Notes under the pieces: generated by a model
The model's input: the letters and a program-made list of their open reading frames with translations, nothing else
Told to the model about the DNA's origin: nothing
Database searches by the model: none
Program-made: the position numbers and the translations under genes
In this document: piece by piece, positions 28,838 to 38,052 of the stretch
How the letters are laid out: every line of letters starts with the position of its first letter
Numbering within the stretch: position 1 is the first letter of the stretch
Assembly (NCBI RefSeq): GCF_014648815.1
Contig: NZ_BMRV01000014.1
Location: forward strand, 142,887 to 206,886
DNA: 64,000 bases
Direction: 5' to 3'
Source of the DNA: Streptomyces flaveolus
GTDB taxonomy: Bacteria; Actinomycetota; Actinomycetes; Streptomycetales; Streptomycetaceae

Positions 28838-31834
28838 TCACTGCTGTGGTGGGGGAGGGGGCGGGGTCTGGCCCTGCGGGTGCTGCGGCTGCTGGGGGTG
28901 GCCGGGCTGCTGGGGGTACGGCTGCCCGGGCTCTTGGGGGTACGGCTGCCCCGGCCCCTGGGCGGGCTGCCCGTACTGCTGGGGCTGTCCCGGGTACGGC
29001 TGTCCCGGCTGGGGCTGCCCGGGATGGGGCGGCTGGGGCGCGAACTGGCCCGCACCCGGCTGCCCCGGGTACGGCTGGCCCGGATAGGGGGCCTGTCCGG
29101 GCCAGCCCTGCCCAGGTCCGGGCTGACCCGGCATCGCCTGCCCCGGGAACTCGTGGCCCGGCATGGGCGGCGCGGCGACCGGCGGCGGGTTGCCGTCGGA
29201 CGTCCACAGGCCGTGCGACTGCTGGTGGCGGACGAAGTCCTCCGCGACCATCGCCGCGAGGTTGAAGTACGCCTCCCGCACCTTCGGCCGCATCATGTCG
29301 AGGTCGACCTCGGCACCGGCCGCCAGGTGCTCGTCGAACGGCACCACCACGACACCCCGGCACCGCGTCTGGAAGTGGCCGACGATGTCCTCCACCTTGA
29401 TCATCTTGCCGGTCTCGCGGACCCCCGAGATGACGGTGATGGAGCGGGACACGAGGTCGGCGTACCCGTGCGCGGACAGCCAGTCCAGCGTCGTGCTGGC
29501 GCTGCTCGCACCGTCCACGGACGGCGTGGAGATGATGATCAGCTGGTCGGCGAGGTCGAGCACCCCGCGCATCGCGCTGTACAGCAGACCGGTGCCCGAG
29601 TCGGTCAGGATGACCGGGTACTGCCGGCCCAGGACGTCGATCGCGCGCCGGTAGTCCTCGTCGTTGAAGGTCGTGGACACGGCCGGGTCGACGTCGTTGG
29701 CGATGATCTCGAGCCCGGACGGCGCCTGGGACGTGAACCGCCTGATGTCCATGTACGAGTTGAGGTACGGGATCGCCTGGACGAGGTCACGGATGGTGGC
29801 CCCGGTCTCGCGGCGCACCCGGCGGCCGAGCGTACCGGCGTCCGGGTTCGCGTCGATCGCGAGGATCTTGTCCTGCCGCTCGGTGGCGAGCGTGGAACCC
29901 AGCGCGGTGGTCGTGGTCGTCTTGCCGACACCGCCCTTGAGGCTGATGACGGCGATGCGGTAGCAGGAGAGCACCGGGGTGCGGATCAGCTCCAACTTGC
30001 GCTGCCGCTCGGCCTCTTCCTTCTTGCCGCCCAGCTTGAAGCGCGAACCGCCGGCCGTCGGGCGGCTGCTCTTCGCCTTCTGCTTCTTGTTGTTGAGCAG
30101 CCGGTCCGACGACAGCTCCACGGCCGCCGTGTAACCGAGCGGCGCCGCACCCGGGTTGGTGGGCTGCCGCTGGTCGTGCTGGATGGGCTGCGGCCAGGCG
30201 GTACCGAGCCGGGGGTCGGCCGGCTGCTGGGGGTGGGGCTGGGGTGCGGCCTGGTGCGGTGGCTGGTGCTGCTGGTCGGGCTGTGCCGGCTGTGGTGCCT
30301 GCGGCTGCTGGGGCGACTGTGGGATCTGGCCGTGCTGCACCTGCGGCGGCACCTGGTGCGCCTGGTGCGGGACGCCGGGCTGCTGCGGTTGTCCCTGCGG
30401 CGCGGGCGGCTGGGGGAAGCCGTAACCGGCGGCGGGCGTGGCACCAGGACCGCCCGGCTGCGGGAAGCCGTAACCACCGGGCTGGGGCTGCGGGACCGAG
30501 CCACCCGGCTGCGGGAAGCCATAGCCGGCGGCGGCGGGCATGGCCCCCGGACCGCCCGGCTGCGGTGCCTGCGGCGGGGCGGCCGCCGGGGGAGTGGCGC
30601 CCTGCGGCGGGAAGCCGTAACCCGCCGGAGCCGGGGGCTGCCCCGGTGCCTGGTCGGGAGGCATCGGCGCACCGGCCTGCGCATGCCACGCGGCGGGCGC
30701 CGGCTGCGGGGCCTGAGGCTGGAAGGAGGGCTGCTGCGCCGGCACGTCCGGCTGCGCCGGCGCGGCGGGCCCCGGCTGCGGCTGCGCGGGCCACTGGTGC
30801 GCCGGAGCGGGCGCGGCCGGAGGGTACGACGGAGGCAGCGGCGGCACACCGTCCGGCGCGGCGGGAGGTACGTCGACGGGAGCGGTGCCCTGCGGTGCGC
30901 CGTCCAGCGGGGACGGAGCGACCGGAGCCGGCGGGGCGGGTTCGGCGGGCCGGTCCGTCACGGGCTCCGCGGTCGGGTCGGCGTCACCGGTCGCTTGCGG
31001 AGCCTCGGAGACGCCGGCGGAAAGGCCCTCGTCGCCGACCGCGTTGTCCTCTCCCGCCACCTCGTCGTCGCCGTCGGGGTGCTCGGTCTCCACAGCGTCG
31101 TCGTCCACCGACGTGGATGCTGCCGTCGCGTCACCCGCATCGGCGCCGGCGTCGTCGTCGGTGACGCCGTCGGCCTCGTCGGAGACGGGCGCGTCGGAAG
31201 CGACCGGCTCACCGCCGGCTTCCCCGGCCGCACCCGCCGCCTCGTCGGCGTCGGTCTCCGGCTCGTCGTTCTGCCGCGCTTCCTCCTGCCGCGCCTCGTC
31301 GGCGGCGGCGAGTTCCGCGAACTCCCGCTTCAGGGCGGCGGCCGAGAACCGCATCGTGGCACCGCTCTCGAGGTCGCCGTTGCCGGGCTCGGGCTCGACC
31401 CGCGGCTCCGACGGTACCTGCTGCTGAACATCCGGTTCCGGAACCGGGTCGGGCTGGACCGCCGCCCCGGCCGGCGGCTGCTGAGGCTCGAAACCGCTTC
31501 CCACGGGAAGACCGGGCACCCCGGCAGCGGGAGGCGCGGACGGCGCGGGCGGAGCGTAGGGCGTACTCGTCGCCGGCGGGGGCGGCGGTGTGAAGGGTCC
31601 GGCCGGCTGGGACGGCGGCTGAGGAGCGGGAGAAGCGGGCGCAGACGCGGCGCCACCCGACGCACCGGCCCCCTGCCCCTGTCCGGAATCCCCGGACGCG
31701 TTCTGCGTGTACCAGGCGGGCGGCGCGTAGTCGATGGTGAACTCGCCCGTCGTCTCGATTGCGGACTCCGCGTCGGGTTGGTCATCGCCGGGTGTCGCCC
31801 AGCCCCCGCGGATCCCGTCCCGATCGCTGCTCAC
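28838..31834 (-). CDS. EspI-like/MinD-ParA-type ATPase with Pro/Gln-rich arms
   Basis: 998-aa protein of the ESX locus. The first ~600 residues are disordered, rich in Pro, Ala, Gln, Glu and Asp, with repeats containing GYGFPQPGG. Residues ~625-880 form a ParA/MinD-type ATPase with deviant Walker A KGGVGKT (Lys638) and switch region IDANPDAGTLGRR. The last ~120 residues are a Pro/Gly/Gln-rich tail. This matches the layout of mycobacterial EspI (proline-rich N-terminus plus MinD-like domain), with an extra C-terminal tail. It probably regulates or positions the secretion machine. GTG start at 31834 preceded by GGAGGA. The gap 31835-32125 shows no gene. Confidence 0.8.
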   Translation of the reverse strand: MSSDRDGIRGGWATPGDDQPDAESAIETTGEFTIDYAPPAWYTQNASGDSGQGQGAGASGGAASAPASPAPQPPSQPAGPFTPPPPPATSTPYAPPAPSAPPAAGVPGLPVGSGFEPQQPPAGAAVQPDPVPEPDVQQQVPSEPRVEPEPGNGDLESGATMRFSAAALKREFAELAAADEARQEEARQNDEPETDADEAAGAAGEAGGEPVASDAPVSDEADGVTDDDAGADAGDATAASTSVDDDAVETEHPDGDDEVAGEDNAVGDEGLSAGVSEAPQATGDADPTAEPVTDRPAEPAPPAPVAPSPLDGAPQGTAPVDVPPAAPDGVPPLPPSYPPAAPAPAHQWPAQPQPGPAAPAQPDVPAQQPSFQPQAPQPAPAAWHAQAGAPMPPDQAPGQPPAPAGYGFPPQGATPPAAAPPQAPQPGGPGAMPAAAGYGFPQPGGSVPQPQPGGYGFPQPGGPGATPAAGYGFPQPPAPQGQPQQPGVPHQAHQVPPQVQHGQIPQSPQQPQAPQPAQPDQQHQPPHQAAPQPHPQQPADPRLGTAWPQPIQHDQRQPTNPGAAPLGYTAAVELSSDRLLNNKKQKAKSSRPTAGGSRFKLGGKKEEAERQRKLELIRTPVLSCYRIAVISLKGGVGKTTTTTALGSTLATERQDKILAIDANPDAGTLGRRVRRETGATIRDLVQAIPYLNSYMDIRRFTSQAPSGLEIIANDVDPAVSTTFNDEDYRRAIDVLGRQYPVILTDSGTGLLYSAMRGVLDLADQLIIISTPSVDGASSASTTLDWLSAHGYADLVSRSITVISGVRETGKMIKVEDIVGHFQTRCRGVVVVPFDEHLAAGAEVDLDMMRPKVREAYFNLAAMVAEDFVRHQQSHGLWTSDGNPPPVAAPPMPGHEFPGQAMPGQPGPGQGWPGQAPYPGQPYPGQPGAGQFAPQPPHPGQPQPGQPYPGQPQQYGQPAQGPGQPYPQEPGQPYPQQPGHPQQPQHPQGQTPPPPPPQQ

Positions 31835-32125
31835 AATTCCTCCTGGTGTGGTCGAGCACCCTCACGCCGTGCTGGGGCGACCCTTGCTTGTCGTTCGCCG
31901 TTGTCCGAGGTCGTTCGAGGTCGTCCGATCCACCGGCTCTCCCCCTGGGACGCCGACGCCCCGTCCACGGGTTCTGGCGTCGCGCCGGGACCCAGCCTAA
32001 TCACCACAGGCACCACCCCGGCAGCCCCGCCCGCCCCCCGATGCCCGCCGATCTCGACATCCGCCGCGACGAGACCGGGCAGGCACAGGCGACGTGACAC
32101 ACCAAAACGGTCGAAAGGCGGTCGG

Positions 32126-32899
32126 TCAGTCCATCCGGCGAGGAGTACCCAGCAGACCGACCTCGGCATCCGTCGGCTGCGTCATCACGTACTGCCGGTC
32201 CCGTTCCGTACACCACAGGGTGACGCCGTCGGCGAGCGTGGGCAGGGCCTCGTACTCGGCACGGGGCAGCCGCGCCGCGCGGCCGATCTCCACCGCCTCG
32301 TCCGGCGAGACCCGCTGGACACCCACCAGACGCGCCTGACGCATCAACCGCGGTGCCACCGGGCTCAGATACGGCAGCAGCGTGAGCACCGACTGCCACG
32401 GCGCCGACGCCACCCGCCCGCGCGGGGGCCGCATGCCGCAGTCCCGGATCACCAGGACCGGTCCCATCGCCGAGGCACCCTGCGGAGGCACCCGGCCCAC
32501 GTCGTGCACCGTCATTCCCGACTGGCCACCGCCGACCGCCTGGACGACCTGCGCCCAGTGCCCGGGTCTGCCGGTCTCCACCGTGACCCGCGCACCCGTC
32601 GCCGCCGCGCGAAGCGCCAGCACCTGCGCCGTCCACAGGCCGCCGATGAACAGGATGTCGAACGGCGTCGGCCGGTTCACCCCGAGCACGGCGGGCTGCC
32701 CCTCGGCGTCCACGCCCACGACGACGCCGTCGTCCCCGACGGGCAGGGCGAGCGTGTCGATCTGGGAGAGGGACAGCGTGTGCCGCGGATGCCGCGGCCC
32801 CAACAGCCCGAACCCGGTGCGCAGTCGCTCCCGCAGCCCGCTGGCGGGCCGGTCGCCGACGGCGGGGGCGGCGGGTGACGTCGTCGTGGTCATGGCCAT
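32126..32899 (-). CDS. Conserved hypothetical protein coupled to eccE
   Basis: 257-aa soluble protein, no signal peptide or clear membrane segment. I do not recognise a named family. Its start overlaps the eccE stop (TGATG) and it is followed by the EspI-like ATPase, so it is part of the ESX locus. Visible features are an N-terminal stretch with HTLSLSQIDTLALPVG and a central Rossmann-like alternation (FDILFIGGLWTAQVLALRAA, then ARVTVETGR). A cytosolic accessory or chaperone role for the secretion complex is possible but unproven. An alternative in-frame ATG lies two codons later. Confidence 0.75.
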   Translation of the reverse strand: MAMTTTTSPAAPAVGDRPASGLRERLRTGFGLLGPRHPRHTLSLSQIDTLALPVGDDGVVVGVDAEGQPAVLGVNRPTPFDILFIGGLWTAQVLALRAAATGARVTVETGRPGHWAQVVQAVGGGQSGMTVHDVGRVPPQGASAMGPVLVIRDCGMRPPRGRVASAPWQSVLTLLPYLSPVAPRLMRQARLVGVQRVSPDEAVEIGRAARLPRAEYEALPTLADGVTLWCTERDRQYVMTQPTDAEVGLLGTPRRMD

Positions 32900-34263
32900 C
32901 AGCGGGCACCTCCGAGCGGCAGCGTGGCGAGCACACCGGGCAGTTGCTCACGGTCGAGACGGACGATCCCGGTCCGCGCCTGGCGCGCGGCACGCTCCAG
33001 GGCCCGGCGCGCGTCGGACAGCTCGGTGCTGCTGCGGCCGGTGACCCGCACATGCCCGGTGACCGCGACGTCCTGCTGCCCGCTGCGGGCCAGCGTCAGA
33101 CTGAACGTCGTCGCCAGCGCGGGAACCGCCGTCAACTGGGCCACCAACTGCGGCAGCGAGACGCCCGAACCCCCGAGCTGCGGCCAGCGCCGCACCCAGT
33201 AGGTGGTGTGCCGCCGGTTGTCGCAGCGCCAACTGCGGCTGGACTCCTCGGTCCGGCGCCGGGGCGCGTCGCCCTGGTCGGCCTGCGAGGTCACCATCGG
33301 GTTGGCGCACGCCGAGGTGGCGATCGCGGCGGCCAGCTCCTCCTCCGTCAGCACGTTCGTCCGGAACCCGGCGCCGGTCAACCGGCTCGACAGGTGCTCC
33401 GCCGAGCGCACCAGGCACTTCTGCGCCCCGAGGAGCCCGCCGCCGCGCGCGGCCACCGCCTCCGGGCACAGCTCGGGGTCGAGCTTCAGCGCGATCCACA
33501 TGATGCGGACCGCGGGCGACACCGTCTCCGCCTGGAGCTGCGCGTAGTTCGTCACCACGACCGACTGCTGGGGCAGGTGAGGCGCGGGCGCGGGCTGCGT
33601 GTGCACCACGACCTGGGCCGACTCCAGACGGATGCCGTCCACGTCGAGCACGTCCCGCACCAGGGCCAGAGGCAGCGGCGTGCGCCCGCGCTCGGCGCGC
33701 AGGGCACCGGCGTCGGCCTCCACCTGGAGGACGGCGGTGAGGAAGCCCCCGTCGCCCACCATGCCCACCGGGCGCCGGTCGTGGTCGTCACGGTGGCTGT
33801 ACTGGTACGTCCGCAGGTTCGGCTCGCACTCCACGGCGGGGACCAGGCTGGAGTCCACTCCGGACGGCAGGGGAGCCCCCGGCGCCTTGCGCAGCCGGGC
33901 CCGCAGCGCCAGCTGACTGCCCAGCCACTCCGGCAGGGAGCGCCCCCGCCGGCGTACGACGGCGAGCAGCGCCAGGATGCCGGCGACCACACCCGCCGGC
34001 ACCAGGGCGGCGGGACCGACGAGCCAACCGCACACCACCAGAGCGGCGGCCAGCTCCAGCATCACCAGCCGTTGCAGGGCGAAGGAACCACCACGTCCCG
34101 AACGCGCCTGCAGATGCGGTGTGACGGACCCGCGGGCGGTCGAGGAACCGCGTGCGGTCCCGGCACCGCGAGACCTCGCGGAACCACCGGTGGTCGCCGC
34201 CGCGTCGGCCCGCCGCGCCGCGGATTGCGATCGCGACCGGGTTCGCGGTGCGGAAGCCATCAC
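32899..34263 (-). CDS. eccE: Type VII secretion membrane protein EccE
   Basis: Peripheral component of the ESX membrane complex. The 454-aa product has a basic, Ser/Arg/Ala-rich N-terminus of ~65 residues, then two adjacent membrane segments (VMLELAAALVVCGWLVG and VPAGVVAGILALLAVV) followed by RRRGRSLPEWL, which fits EccE. The remaining ~330 residues are soluble. GTG at 34263 is directly followed by ATG at 34260; either may initiate. Divergent from eccB with a 218-bp spacer in which I could not find a convincing promoter pair. Confidence 0.82.
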   Translation of the reverse strand: MMASAPRTRSRSQSAARRADAAATTGGSARSRGAGTARGSSTARGSVTPHLQARSGRGGSFALQRLVMLELAAALVVCGWLVGPAALVPAGVVAGILALLAVVRRRGRSLPEWLGSQLALRARLRKAPGAPLPSGVDSSLVPAVECEPNLRTYQYSHRDDHDRRPVGMVGDGGFLTAVLQVEADAGALRAERGRTPLPLALVRDVLDVDGIRLESAQVVVHTQPAPAPHLPQQSVVVTNYAQLQAETVSPAVRIMWIALKLDPELCPEAVAARGGGLLGAQKCLVRSAEHLSSRLTGAGFRTNVLTEEELAAAIATSACANPMVTSQADQGDAPRRRTEESSRSWRCDNRRHTTYWVRRWPQLGGSGVSLPQLVAQLTAVPALATTFSLTLARSGQQDVAVTGHVRVTGRSSTELSDARRALERAARQARTGIVRLDREQLPGVLATLPLGGAR

Positions 34264-34481
34264 TGCAAAACCCCCGAACTATCCCAGAAAACACCGCACT
34301 CAGCAGGCGGCGAGGCTTCAGCACCCTACCCGTGCCGCGCGCACCACTGTGCAACAGGCATAGTAGGTGCCGGGTCTGACAACCGAGGTTCCAGAGGCAA
34401 CCGGGACGGGGCGGACGCCAGTGGTCCGCACTGCCGCTCCATCGGTCTCCATGGCTTCGTACGGGGAGAGAACGAACACAG

Positions 34482-36008
34482 ATGGCATCACGGCGCGATG
34501 AACTGAACGCCTACACCTTCGCGAAGCGCCGCACTCTCGCGTCCTTCCTGCAACCCTCTCCGACAGGCTCGGAGGAGGGAGCTCCCAAACCGCTCAGAGC
34601 GGTCGTGCCGGGCCTCGTCGTCGGGGTGGTCGTCCTCGCCGTGTTCGGCGCGATCGGCATGTTCAGCCCGACGGCCCCGAAGGGGTGGGACGAGCCGGGC
34701 GCGCACGTGATCGTGGCCAGCAAGTCCACGACCCGGTACGTCGTCCTGAAGACGGGCGGGGAAACGCAGCTGCACCCGGTCCTGAACATGGCGTCCGCCA
34801 AGCTCCTCCTGGACCCCGACAAGGACAGCGTCATCACCGTCGCCGAGGACGTGCTGGACAGCGGCAAGCCCCCGCACGGAGCCACCATCGGCATCCCCTA
34901 CGCACCCGACCGCCTGCCCTCGCCCGACGAGGCCGAGAAGGCCATGCGGTGGGCGGTCTGCGAACGCCCCGGACCGGGCGGCAGGGCCATCCAGAAGGCG
35001 GCGTTCGTCCTCGCCGAGAAGGAATGGTCCAAGACCGAGGGCGCGGACAGACTCTCCGGAGGAGAGCTGATGTACGTCGTCGGCCCGGACGGCAAGAGCC
35101 AGTACGTGGTCGACTCGCGCGGATACGCCTACCCGCTGGCGGACCCGGCCGACAAGGAACTCCTCAAGGCCCTCGACACCCAGGGACGCGCGCCGCAGCG
35201 CGTCTCCCAGGACTGGCTCGACACCCTCCACAAGGGCGACCCGATCGCCATCCCCGACATCAAGGGCACCCCCGGCGCGGACGCGGGAGCCTCCGACATG
35301 CTCCGCCAGTACGACAAGGTCGGCATGGTCATCAAGGCCTACGACGGCCGGCGCATGCAGTACTACGTGGTGCTGCAGGGCGCCGTGGCGCGCATCTCGG
35401 AGTTCACCGCCACCCTGCTGCTCAACAGCGGCGACCTCGTCGGTGTCGGACAGGCCGGTGAGGCGCAGCAGGTGAGCCCCGGCGCGGTCGTCGACAGCAC
35501 CGACTTCGACGGACAGCGCAACTGGCCGTCGTACCGGCCCCAGACGGTCAACGACGGCTCCTCCGCCACCGCCGGCCGCAACACCGTCTGCAACGTCCTG
35601 CGCTCGGTGAACGGCAAGAACGGCACCACGACCCTGTCCACCTGGGCGGGCAAGGACTTCCCCGCCCAGCTCCCCACCGGTTCCTCCAGCGCCTACGTCA
35701 CCCCGGGCTCGGGCCAGCTGTACCGGCAGTTCCAGGGCACCGAGACCGGCGCGGGCGGAGTCTTCCTGGTCACCGACACAGGGCTGCGGTACGCCCTGCA
35801 GTCCAACAACGACAGCGCCACGGACGACAAGGGCATCGGAACGTCCGCCAAGGAACGCGAGCAGCAGCTCAACGAGGCGCAGATCGCCCAGACCCGCCTC
35901 GGCTACGAGAAGGTGAAGCCGTCCCCCGTGCCGGTGAACTGGTCGACCTTCCTGCCCACCGGCCCCCGCCTGTCGGAAGCGGCGGCCCGGCAGCCGCAGG
36001 GCTCGTAG
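34482..36008 (+). CDS. eccB: Type VII secretion protein EccB
   Basis: Core membrane component of the ESX translocon. The 508-aa product begins with the family-typical RRDELNAYTFAKRRTLASFL. A single transmembrane segment lies near residues 45-65, and a large extracytoplasmic domain with repeats follows, containing the Cys pair typical of EccB (WAVCERPG and NTVCNVLR). ATG at 34482 follows GGGGAGAG. Only 2 nt separate it from mycP, so the two are co-translated. Confidence 0.93.
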   Translation: MASRRDELNAYTFAKRRTLASFLQPSPTGSEEGAPKPLRAVVPGLVVGVVVLAVFGAIGMFSPTAPKGWDEPGAHVIVASKSTTRYVVLKTGGETQLHPVLNMASAKLLLDPDKDSVITVAEDVLDSGKPPHGATIGIPYAPDRLPSPDEAEKAMRWAVCERPGPGGRAIQKAAFVLAEKEWSKTEGADRLSGGELMYVVGPDGKSQYVVDSRGYAYPLADPADKELLKALDTQGRAPQRVSQDWLDTLHKGDPIAIPDIKGTPGADAGASDMLRQYDKVGMVIKAYDGRRMQYYVVLQGAVARISEFTATLLLNSGDLVGVGQAGEAQQVSPGAVVDSTDFDGQRNWPSYRPQTVNDGSSATAGRNTVCNVLRSVNGKNGTTTLSTWAGKDFPAQLPTGSSSAYVTPGSGQLYRQFQGTETGAGGVFLVTDTGLRYALQSNNDSATDDKGIGTSAKEREQQLNEAQIAQTRLGYEKVKPSPVPVNWSTFLPTGPRLSEAAARQPQGS

Positions 36009-36010
36009 CG

Positions 36011-37291
36011 GTGGCCCCCCAGGAGAACGACGAAGACATGCTGCAGGAAAGCCGCTTCACCAGGATCCCCCGCACCGCTGTGACCGTCCTCGCGGCGACG
36101 CTCCTCGCGGGGACGGCGGTGTGCGCCCTCCCGGCGCCCGAGGCCCGGGCCGACGACAGCGGACAGTGCACGTTCCCGTCGAAGAAGTACGAAGGCCGGC
36201 CGTGGTCGCTGCAACGCGTCAACCTGGACGAGCTGTGGGAGCAGTCCAAGGGCGCCGGCGTACGCGTCGCGGTGATCGACACGGGCGTCGACGTCAAGAA
36301 CCCGCAACTCACCGCCGCCGTCGACGCGTCCAAGGGCAAGAACTACCTCCCCGCCAAGAACTCCAAGGGCGAGGAGATCGAGCGGGGCAACGCGCAGGGC
36401 ACCACGGACACCGTCGGCCACGGCACCCGGGTGGCCGGCATCATCGCCGCCCGCCCCGCCAAGGGCACCGGCTTCGTCGGCCTGGCCCCCGAGGCCACGA
36501 TCATCCCCGTCAAGCAGAACGACGCGGAGGGCAACGGCACGGCGAAGACCCTCGCGCAGTCGATCCGGTACGCCGTCGACGCGGGCGCCGACGTCATCAA
36601 CATCTCCCAGGACACGGCCAACGCCGTCGAGCCCGCTCAGAGCCTGAAGACCGCGGTGGACTACGCCCTGGCCCAGCAAGTCGTCGTCGTCGCCTCCGCC
36701 GGCAACGACGGCCTCGGCGGCAACGTCAAGGTCACCTACCCGGCCTCCTACGACGGCGTCCTCGCCGTGGCGTCCTCCGACCGCAACAACGAACGCGCGC
36801 CCTTCTCCCAGTCGGGCGAGTTCGTCGGCGTGGCGGCCCCCGGCGTCGACATGATCTCCACGGTCCCCGGCGGCGGCCACTGCTCGGACAACGGCACGAG
36901 CTTCTCCGCGCCCTACGTGGCCGGGGTGGCGGCCCTCCTGAAGGCCAAGTACCCCAAGTGGACGGCCGCCCAGATCGTCGCCCAGATCGAGCAGACGGCC
37001 GAACGCTCCATCCCCGGCCACGACCGCCTCGTCGGCTGGGGCGTCATCGACCCGCTCAAGGCCCTCACGGACGTCGACCCGGCCCACCCCGTGGAATCCC
37101 CGGCCCCCGACAAGGGCGTACTCCCGGCCGAGGCCCCCTCGGTCCCCCCGGTCCACTTCGGCGAAACGGCCGAGGAACGCAACACCCGCGTGGGCACGTA
37201 CGTGGTGGTCGGCGGCCTGGTCCTGGTAGCGGGCCTGACCGGCACGGCAGTAGCGGTGAGGGACGCCCGGCGGAGGCGCGGGGGGCGGTGA
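36011..37291 (+). CDS. mycP: Mycosin, membrane-anchored subtilisin-like protease of the ESX system
   Basis: Type VII secretion-associated serine protease (S8 family). The 426-aa product has an N-terminal signal sequence, the catalytic triad Asp (VAVIDTGVD), His (GHGTRVAGI) and Ser (NGTSFSAPYVAG), and a C-terminal transmembrane segment near residues 395-415 followed by RRRR. All active-site residues are intact. Start is GTG at 36011, two bases after the eccB stop; an alternative ATG at 36038 would also leave the signal peptide. It stabilises or completes the ESX membrane complex in mycobacteria. A second mycosin gene is present at 43779. Confidence 0.93.
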   Translation: MAPQENDEDMLQESRFTRIPRTAVTVLAATLLAGTAVCALPAPEARADDSGQCTFPSKKYEGRPWSLQRVNLDELWEQSKGAGVRVAVIDTGVDVKNPQLTAAVDASKGKNYLPAKNSKGEEIERGNAQGTTDTVGHGTRVAGIIAARPAKGTGFVGLAPEATIIPVKQNDAEGNGTAKTLAQSIRYAVDAGADVINISQDTANAVEPAQSLKTAVDYALAQQVVVVASAGNDGLGGNVKVTYPASYDGVLAVASSDRNNERAPFSQSGEFVGVAAPGVDMISTVPGGGHCSDNGTSFSAPYVAGVAALLKAKYPKWTAAQIVAQIEQTAERSIPGHDRLVGWGVIDPLKALTDVDPAHPVESPAPDKGVLPAEAPSVPPVHFGETAEERNTRVGTYVVVGGLVLVAGLTGTAVAVRDARRRRGGR

Positions 37292-37391
37292 GGGCGCGAC
37301 CCAGGCGGTCCTTTTGCAGATCCGCAAGTGAGGCCACGAACTCAGAGATCGTCCAAACCGACCGATGGCGCGTCACCGCGAAGAGTCTGCT

Positions 37392-37422
37392 CGGTCCGTT
37401 TCGCGGAACAGTAGCCGGACCG
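37392..37422. terminator. Weak inverted repeat between convergent mycP and lipoprotein genes
   Basis: CGGTCCG (37392-37398) pairs with CGGACCG (37416-37422) across a 17-nt loop. It lies in the 182-bp convergent spacer and may act as a bidirectional terminator. Confidence 0.35.
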
Positions 37423-37473
37423 GGTCGGCAGCGCAGCCTGCCAAGGTAGTAAGCCGACGCATGCCCTGACCCT

Positions 37474-37995
37474 TCACCGGCATACTGCCGAGTTCTCGAC
37501 CGACCGCGTGTACTCGGTAATCATTCTTTCCATCGCGACTGCATCGTCTACCTCGTCAGCATACGCCTGAACTGTGACGAAAAGGTCGCGTCCAGGATGT
37601 TCGGCGCTGGAGCAATGCGCCCTTTTCGCGGCACCCGAGCCCGTAAGCAGGTAGTTGCCGTCACCTGTCAACTTCGCTGACTTCAGTTGAGGGATACCCC
37701 GAGCCACTTCGACGATCTTCGTGCCTTCTTCCCACCACTCCTGACTGGACATCAGTGCCGCCTTTTGGTCGACGTTCAGTTGGCAGCGCTTCCGGCTGGG
37801 GACCGGGTTCTTCTCCTCGAAACTGATCTTTCTTCCTGGCGGGAGCAACTGAGAAAGCGTCCCCTGATCAATCGGAATGCCGCAGAGTGCCTTGGGGACT
37901 CTGTACTCCTGCTTTTGATCGGCCTCGCTACAGCCAGCGAGACAGCCCAAGACCAAAAGCATCATCCAGGCATGTGTGAGATGTCGAGTGCGCAA
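37474..37995 (-). CDS. Small secreted lipoprotein downstream of the 778-aa ESX-associated protein
   Basis: 173-aa predicted lipoprotein. The N-terminus has a short charged region, a hydrophobic core (AWMMLLVLGCLAGC) and the lipobox LAGC. The mature part has several Cys (LCGIPID, RCQLN, AHCSS, AVCR), suggesting disulfides. The start is TTG at 37995, supported by GAGGAG nine bases upstream. Third codon positions are clearly less GC-biased than in the ecc genes. It is the last gene of the leftward arm, 57 nt after the 778-aa gene. It could be an immunity or surface partner of that protein; no family is recognised. Confidence 0.75.
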   Translation of the reverse strand: MRTRHLTHAWMMLLVLGCLAGCSEADQKQEYRVPKALCGIPIDQGTLSQLLPPGRKISFEEKNPVPSRKRCQLNVDQKAALMSSQEWWEEGTKIVEVARGIPQLKSAKLTGDGNYLLTGSGAAKRAHCSSAEHPGRDLFVTVQAYADEVDDAVAMERMITEYTRSVENSAVCR

Positions 37996-38052
37996 GTGGA
38001 CGAACTCCTCGGCTTGTCCGCGTCGGTGGAAGGGTTGAGGACTACAAAGCGG

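Noticed and set aside
30400..30650. Repeat array or CRISPR near 30.5 kb
   Set aside because: The repeats encode GYGFPQPGG in the EspI-like protein, in frame, so they are coding repeats.
28880..32878. 1332-codon + strand frame opposite the EspI-like gene and its neighbour
   Set aside because: It crosses gene boundaries of real minus-strand genes and encodes Arg/Leu/Gly-rich nonsense typical of antisense frames in GC-rich DNA.
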